From positions 23,879,022 through 23,943,021 of the forward strand of contig CM033399.1 in NCBI GenBank assembly GCA_019426215.1: a stretch of DNA of 64,000 nucleotides, read 5' to 3'. The notes under the pieces were generated by a model that was not told the DNA's origin, searched no databases, and saw nothing but the letters and a program-made list of their open reading frames with translations. Made by a program: the position numbers and the translations under genes. This stretch comes from Buddleja alternifolia (taxonomy: Eukaryota; Streptophyta; Magnoliopsida; Lamiales; Scrophulariaceae). Of the stretch, positions 58,830 through 64,000 are shown one piece after another; within the stretch, counting starts at the first letter, position 1; every line of letters begins with the position of its first letter.

Positions 58830-60830
58830 TAGGTTCTACCCACTGTACATTGATGCATATATTGTGGGGCGTTTCGCTTTTATTGTGAACCTCTTGGTTT
58901 CTGTTATGGTGAGGGGCAGATTTTTTTGGCTCCTCGGGAGTTGTTACCAGAATTGGTCGACGTACTGTTAGGGGAAATTTAGGGATTCAAAAGATTTTAG
59001 GAATCATATAAGGTCTTATAATAATAGGCTTGCGTTTACTTCGATTGGAGTGAAGCTGATCAGAAATATTGCTGGTCAAATAAAGGTGTATATAGTTTGG
59101 TTGTTCAGGGCATGGTTTTCCTCTGGGTTGAACTTGGATCTATATTTTCATGAGATTGATTGGCCAGTTGTTTCCGGTGTTTGGCGTGGTACCTAAATAG
59201 ATCCTGCGTTGTTGGACCGGTTGGCGCATTTACCCAAGAAGAAACCTTATTCAAGGTTCTTTAAAAGTCTACGAACCTATGATCACTTGGACCAAAGAGT
59301 TATTTTACTTCCTACCACCCCCGATCTTGATCAGAGAATGTATAACTTGGACACAGTTGATCAAATGGATGTTATATGGAATGAGGCCGAGTCTAACACT
59401 GAGGCTCCCATCTGAGATATACGGGTTTATGTTAACGAGGAGACGAGCCATCAAATACAATACTATTATGGTTGTTACGATCCTCTGCAATATCCTATCA
59501 TGTTTCTCAAGGGGGGGCCTAGTTGGCACACACAGATATTTAAAAGTCCAAAATACAACCATCATGAACCAGGTGACGTTGATCCGTTCGCACCTGGTGA
59601 AGCTGCCACTCTCATTTTTTTTACTATTGCAGAATCAAACATTCTTTTGCAGAATGAGGCCAAGGGTAAATATTTATTTTTCAAAAATATTGCCTGTCTC
59701 GTGCTACCTTGACTTTTTCGTTATTTCGACGTCTGTTACGTTTTTTTTTTTTTTTGCTTAACTGTGCTTGTTAGAGATCTTTGGAATTTCCTAATGTTTT
59801 TGTCGAGTGGGTGTTAGTAGTTGTTTGCAGCTTTCTTATATTGTTAGCATATTTTACGTTTCTCTTTTCTTTGATGTTGATGGCTTCTTTGCTGTTGTTT
59901 AGTGGCTTGATAGTTTCTTATTCAATTCGTTCACACACCTAAATAACGCCTTATCTGTTTTCATTGCTTGGTCAACAATTAAGTCGTAGTGTTGTTAAAT
60001 TTGTTGCATTATGCTAGGTCACTGTTGCTTGTGGAGTTATCTGGTCATTATTTGTTTCCCGTTGTTGTTGTTCTAACCTATCTAGGAATGCATGGTTTCC
60101 CTTGGGTGGTATGACGTTTATTAAGTATACTAATAATGTGTGTGCATATACACACACACACATATATTTTTTTTTTCGGGGGGGGGGGGGGGAGGGGGTG
60201 TTGGTGTGGGCGACTATTATTCGCTAAATTCGTGCTTATTGTGTGCTTTCTTGCTTAAATAATTAGTTATGTTCATTTCTTCACTGAGTTGCTCATGTTA
60301 CATTAATTGTTTTTTTTTTTCAATGTTGGATGATAATACTCATCGGGATTCGACTGTGTCACTCCGTCAATATTATTGTCACTTAATTCAGATGCTGACA
60401 TTTGACATATCTTATATTTTGCACTTTGGGCTCCTTAGATAGTAATTCAGTATTGATATGTATATTAAGCTTGAGACGCAGCGTTTGGATTGTTATAGAT
60501 CGGAGTAGCGTTAGTTGGATCTGCGGATGGATACTTATCAGGGTTTCCTTGACGCTATGTTGATAGATGACTAGAACGATTCATTTGTTGTCAGTCGTTG
60601 CTTTGTACTGCCGTCTTCTTTTATTGGTGGTCCAAGAGACATGCATCACCATTATGTAAACGTAATGTCATTAGTTCAGAAGTATGGAAAGCTTGATGTC
60701 TGCTTAACTATGACATATAATTCTGCGTGGCTAGAATAACTGATTTACTCTTAGGCAACGAGTGTTCGAAGGATCTTCCTGATTTGGTCGCCATTGGAAA
60801 AGTCTAAAGATCTCAGTGGACGGATTGACA
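58830..60830 (+). pseudogene. Decayed Helitron replication-helicase (RepHel) gene
   Basis: Fragments of plant Helitron RepHel appear in the right order across changing frames. First comes a CGAFRFYCEPLGFCYGEGQ-like segment (58,865-58,925), then RNHIRSYNNRLAFTSIGVK (about 59,000-59,056). LDRLAHLPKKKPYSRFFKSL (59,212-59,270) and YYYGCYDPLQYPIMFLKGGP (about 59,460-59,520) follow, and later LPSSFIGGPRDMHHHYVNVM (about 60,613-60,672), part of the Helitron-like N-terminal domain. Stops and frameshifts are numerous, and AT-rich sequence (59,760-60,450) separates the last piece. The helicase domain itself is absent. Confidence 0.75.
60136..60200. repeat. CA/TA microsatellite and poly-G run
   Basis: A (CA)n/(TA)n tract is followed by T10 and then a run of about 16 G (near 60,178-60,193) and GGGGG after one A. 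The G-run could form a quadruplex on the plus strand, and its exact length is likely to be error-prone. Confidence 0.7.
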
Positions 60831-61164
60831 AAGGTGGTTTTAGGTTATGAGACAAGTTACGGGTTTCTTGTGGGTAACCTAAATCCGAGTGTCAGTTGGA
60901 CCGAGAGGGATATGCCACGATATTCAAGAGTAGGTTGGCCCCCAAAAGAATAGGGTAGAAGTGAGGGTTCAAGGGGGGGAGGGAGGAACAAAGTTTACAG
61001 TGAGAGTCCATCAAGAGGGAGACACTGATGGCGGATGAACTGACGAGACATTGAGAGGTCTTGGGGTTTGATCTCCATCGAGTTTTGAGGATGTGCCAAC
61101 TAGATTAAGTTCACTTGGGGAAAGTGAAGTGATTGTTCAAGTTGAGTTCGAGATATTTTTTATT

Positions 61165-61440
61165 AGTCTCCAAGTGGGGAATTGATGGATTTGTGGAGTC
61201 TGATTGATACTATGAATTTGATAGTTGACTTATATTAGGATTATTTTTCCTAATTAAGAATATAATTGTGTTTCCTATTTAGATTAGGTTTTATTTTCCT
61301 TGAGTATCAAGTCTCCTAGTCTATGAATAGGAGCTCTCAACTTATAATTATTTAATTCACTCGATCCACTTTTGATAAATAAAGATGTAGTCTAGGTGTT
61401 GGCTCGTGGATGTAGACACTTTTCCGAACCAATTTAAAAA
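61165..61440 (+). mobile_element. Copia-type LTR fragment with polypurine tract
   Basis: 'ctccaagtggggaattgatg' near 61,170 looks like a polypurine tract joined to an LTR start. Typical LTR content follows: 'aggattatttttcctaatt', a TATA-less 'ctatgaataggagctctca', 'gataaataaagatgtag' as polyA signal, and 'ggctcgtggatgtagacac' near 61,402. It is a 3' end remnant; the 330 bp before it may be element interior but have no recognisable coding. Confidence 0.5.
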
Positions 61441-62589
61441 TCATTGTGCTCATTCTTTTAGGCCTAATTTTTTATGTTTTCTTGATTATTTTCTTCATGC
61501 TCTGATGCTTCCATTCATAACAAAATGAATTTAGATAGATGATCTAATAATAGTTGATTCAAACAAAACCTCTGACCAAGGAGAAATTAGATGTAAATAT
61601 AATAATGAGTGGATTCTGATTATGAAGCAAAGAATTGCCACTTAGGAATCATATTTAAGTAACACTTCTTTTCCCATTATTGTTTCATTAATATCAATTT
61701 TAGCGAGGTGAAGGCCACAATACAAAGAACAATGTGCAGTCTGGATTAACTAAAATTTCGAGTATGTATGGTTACTTGGTTAGCGACTGGTAATAAACCT
61801 CTGTAATATGTGTAAAATCATAGATAAAAGTATGAACTCACAATATGAGTCTCTTTTTGCTAGGGTGACATTGAAAATCAATGGAACTAAGATTAGTGAG
61901 CGTATGTATTGAAATGTATTGTGAAACTAACATAACTTATTATGTCAAATAGTGTAAATTTAAATTATTCCTTTTGAAAATATAAACAAACAACTTCCCA
62001 GATTTCATTTTGACGGTAACAAAAAACATTTAAGAAAAGTGCAACAAAATTTTGAAGAACATTTTATTGTGAAGGCATATGGATTTGAGGGGATGACTTC
62101 AAGGTCCATCCTCTGTCGCTTTGTCTCTGGTTTTCCAGAGAGATGCTATGGTGGCATGTAGAGTGCAGACTCCTCCAGGTAATTCTATGATGATCTTTCA
62201 TTTGTGACCATACAATCACGTGAGGATGGGTGGTTTTCATCAGCTACCCCCATGTGATCCAACGGCTCCCAGTGCACTAGAACCAATGCAATGCACTGGG
62301 AGCATCTTAGAATTTTCATATTCCTCCCATTACAATGCAAAGGAAAAACATAGAAGCACAAAATGTACAAAATAAAAGCCTAGCAAAAATCATTACCAGT
62401 AAAAAAAAATACTCATACTCCATTAAAGAAAGATAAAGGGGCACTACGACAACAAGGGATATTACAATACAACCTATGCATACAACATCCATTGAACTAA
62501 AACAGAACAAATACTAAAATTTGAAAATAGACAACCGATTAACAAAAAGAGTGCCCTCTCCATGAAACCCCATCACTTAATCTTTTCAA
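61441..62589. other. Intergenic spacer with one short palindrome
   Basis: No supported gene. At 62,266-62,304 'gctcccagtgca' pairs with 'tgcactgggagc' across a 15-bp loop, a perfect 12-bp stem. The downstream part (62,310-62,589) may be the 3' region of the SelH-like remnant on the minus strand. Confidence 0.4.
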
Positions 62590-62859
62590 CAATGTCAGAC
62601 CTAATCCATGTCCAGATACTTCATTGGTTTAAAGGGCCTCTTCATATCCTTTAGACGAATGAAAATCCCTCCTCCGCCTTCCTCGTGAATCTCGAAGCAT
62701 CCCATCCTTGGCTTCTCAGGGTTGACCACAACTTTGACCCCCATGATATCCTTCTCCAACCCGTTCTTCACTTGGATAGCCCTTGTCTTGAATGCATTAC
62801 ACTGTTTGCAGTGTTCGATTGTGATCGTCTTAGATCCATCTGATTGCCCTTTGATAGGT
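62590..62859 (-). pseudogene. Selenoprotein-H-like (SelH) gene fragment
   Basis: Minus-strand frame with the core of the plant SelH-like family: IEHCKQCNAFKTRAIQVK (redox CxxC motif CKQC; animals have CxxU), NPEKPRMGCFEI, and FIRLKDMKRPFKPMKYLDMD. Family members are small thioredoxin-fold, DNA-binding or redox proteins, often nuclear. Two faults are visible. The frame meets a TAG at 62,601-62,603 right after LDMD, whereas one base later it continues as DIVEKIK and a stop, as expected for the family, so a single-base insertion is likely. The 5' part is cut off at 62,859 by an LTR-type sequence. An intron at that exact place is an alternative to the insertion reading. Confidence 0.65.
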
Positions 62860-64000
62860 TGTGATTTTACATATTTTAGAGCCTCATATTCATGATATTT
62901 ATATTGGTTTATTTCATGATTTATGCCACATATTCTTGTAATTTGTGTGTTTATTTTGTAAAGGTTGGAAATCATCGCAATTGAGGAAAAACGGACGTAA
63001 ATCAAGTATTTTAGTATATAAGAAACCGAATTTGATAAATTTTGCTTCTACAAAGTTGTAGAAACATGTCTTAAGTTTACGTGAAAACTTGAATCACCCA
63101 AATCCAACGTCTGTAGAGTAAGTTGTGAAGGAAAAAAGATGCTGTGGGGGCAAAAAATGTACAAATCTAGCGAATTTGTCTCCAACGCCCAGGCGTGGAT
63201 TTTGGGTGTCTACGAGTTGACTAAGTCAACGTTCGAACGTGGGATAGTGTGACATTTGAACGTCAGGTTCGGCTGAGTGGTTTTTGAAAATCTTCAATTC
63301 TAATTCAAGTTGGACTCTTCTCTTCCACCCTCATATATATATATTAGATCAATTCTCTAGGGTATGGGGCCGGAGTAGAGACGTTTTAGAGTAGTTTTTA
63401 GTCATAGATGAAAATTATGAATATTTTCAAGAACCCTTGAAGGTGAAGAAATCAAGATAGCAAGGAAGGGATGAAGATCGAAGTTCAACCATTAATATAA
63501 GAGGGAGTTTTCTTAGATTAGATTCGTTTTTGTCTATGAATATGACTCTTTATTTAAGTTTTTCTCTTTTATATTTCATGATGAATTAGATTTGTAGACT
63601 AAGGCCATGTTAAGGCCAAATTATGATATTTCAGTTATAAATTGTGTTTTCATATTAATTCAATTGTTGTTTTGTGTCTTGATCTTGCGTTTAATCCTTA
63701 TGTGTTTTTGGCCAACATATGTATGATGTATTGCTTAAATTAATCGTTCGGGAGAGGATAATTTAAGGTTAAAAAAGGATCATCACATCATCTAAGTTAG
63801 TTGCTACTAGAGATGGTTACATACTCCGATACAGTTAGCCGAATTAATCCCAGGAAATTTTTAGTTCTTTAATGCATGCTTTATTAATTACCCTTAATTA
63901 AGCATAAGTTACCAACACTGAGGGATCGAACTGGTAATTAACTTAAGGAAAATTCCACTTTAGCAATATTAGTCTAATAATATGAGAACATGTAACGAAA
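62860..64000 (+). mobile_element. LTR-retrotransposon-like sequence running off the window
   Basis: Begins TGTGATTTTACATATTTTAG directly at the point where SelH similarity stops. It contains a 'cctcatatatatatattag' TATA-like region at about 63,330. No coding sequence appears in the 1.1 kb visible. The TG start, position and composition suggest an LTR and its leader, but without the other end this remains a proposal. Confidence 0.4.

Noticed and set aside
62266..62304. A microRNA precursor from the perfect 12-bp stem
   Set aside because: The stem is too short for a plant pre-miRNA and nothing else pairs around it.

Overview
This is nuclear DNA of a flowering plant, most likely a eudicot. It is AT-rich, the genes have many GT-AG introns, and it is crowded with plant-type mobile elements (CACTA, MULE-like foldback, hAT, Helitron, SINE, Ty1/copia, LTR fragments) and an endogenous caulimovirus-like pararetrovirus. 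I cannot name the species. Only three host genes look intact; the rest is mostly nested repeats. All exon models were read by eye from splice signals and reading-frame continuity.

Layout. 1-14,012: repeat-rich stretch with TIR elements at 1-825 and 1,286-1,852, a SINE (3,938-4,142), an LTR fragment (5,398-5,860), a CACTA element (6,629-7,925) that seems to split an old exon, further TIR elements with a second SINE (8,239-9,293), a TIR element (9,451-11,354) hosting a hAT copy, and a composite TIR region (11,365-14,012). 14,229-20,188 (+): nine-exon gene for a two-domain stress-response A/B barrel (Dabb) protein, UP3-like. Its second intron carries a 2.28-kb foldback element with an exact 10-bp target duplication. 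22,395-22,640 (-): a CLE signalling-peptide gene. 23,819-24,698: second hAT copy with a perfect 8-bp duplication. 26,566-31,638 (-): ten-exon DEAD-box RNA helicase gene (RH33/RH48 type).

31,958 to about 54,150 (+): an integrated, decayed pararetrovirus in the order capsid, movement protein, protease, reverse transcriptase, RNase H, transactivator, followed by a 35S-like promoter and polyA signal. Its polymerase is split by a 14,443-bp Ty1/copia element (37,153-51,595, minus-strand genes, 5-bp duplication AAAGC) with 1,876-bp LTRs, gag, pol and a very long extra ORF downstream of pol. 55,330-57,210: three successive tandem-repeat blocks with periods near 177, 117 and 49 bp. 58,430-60,830: decayed Helitron. 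61,180-61,440: copia LTR fragment. 62,590-62,858 (-): remnant of a selenoprotein-H-like gene cut by an LTR-type element that runs off the window.

The genes do not form an operon or pathway. The main connecting theme is insertion history: a virus landed about 250 bp upstream of the helicase gene, a copia element landed in the virus, and a foldback element with stacked bZIP-like palindromes landed in the intron of a stress-protein gene.
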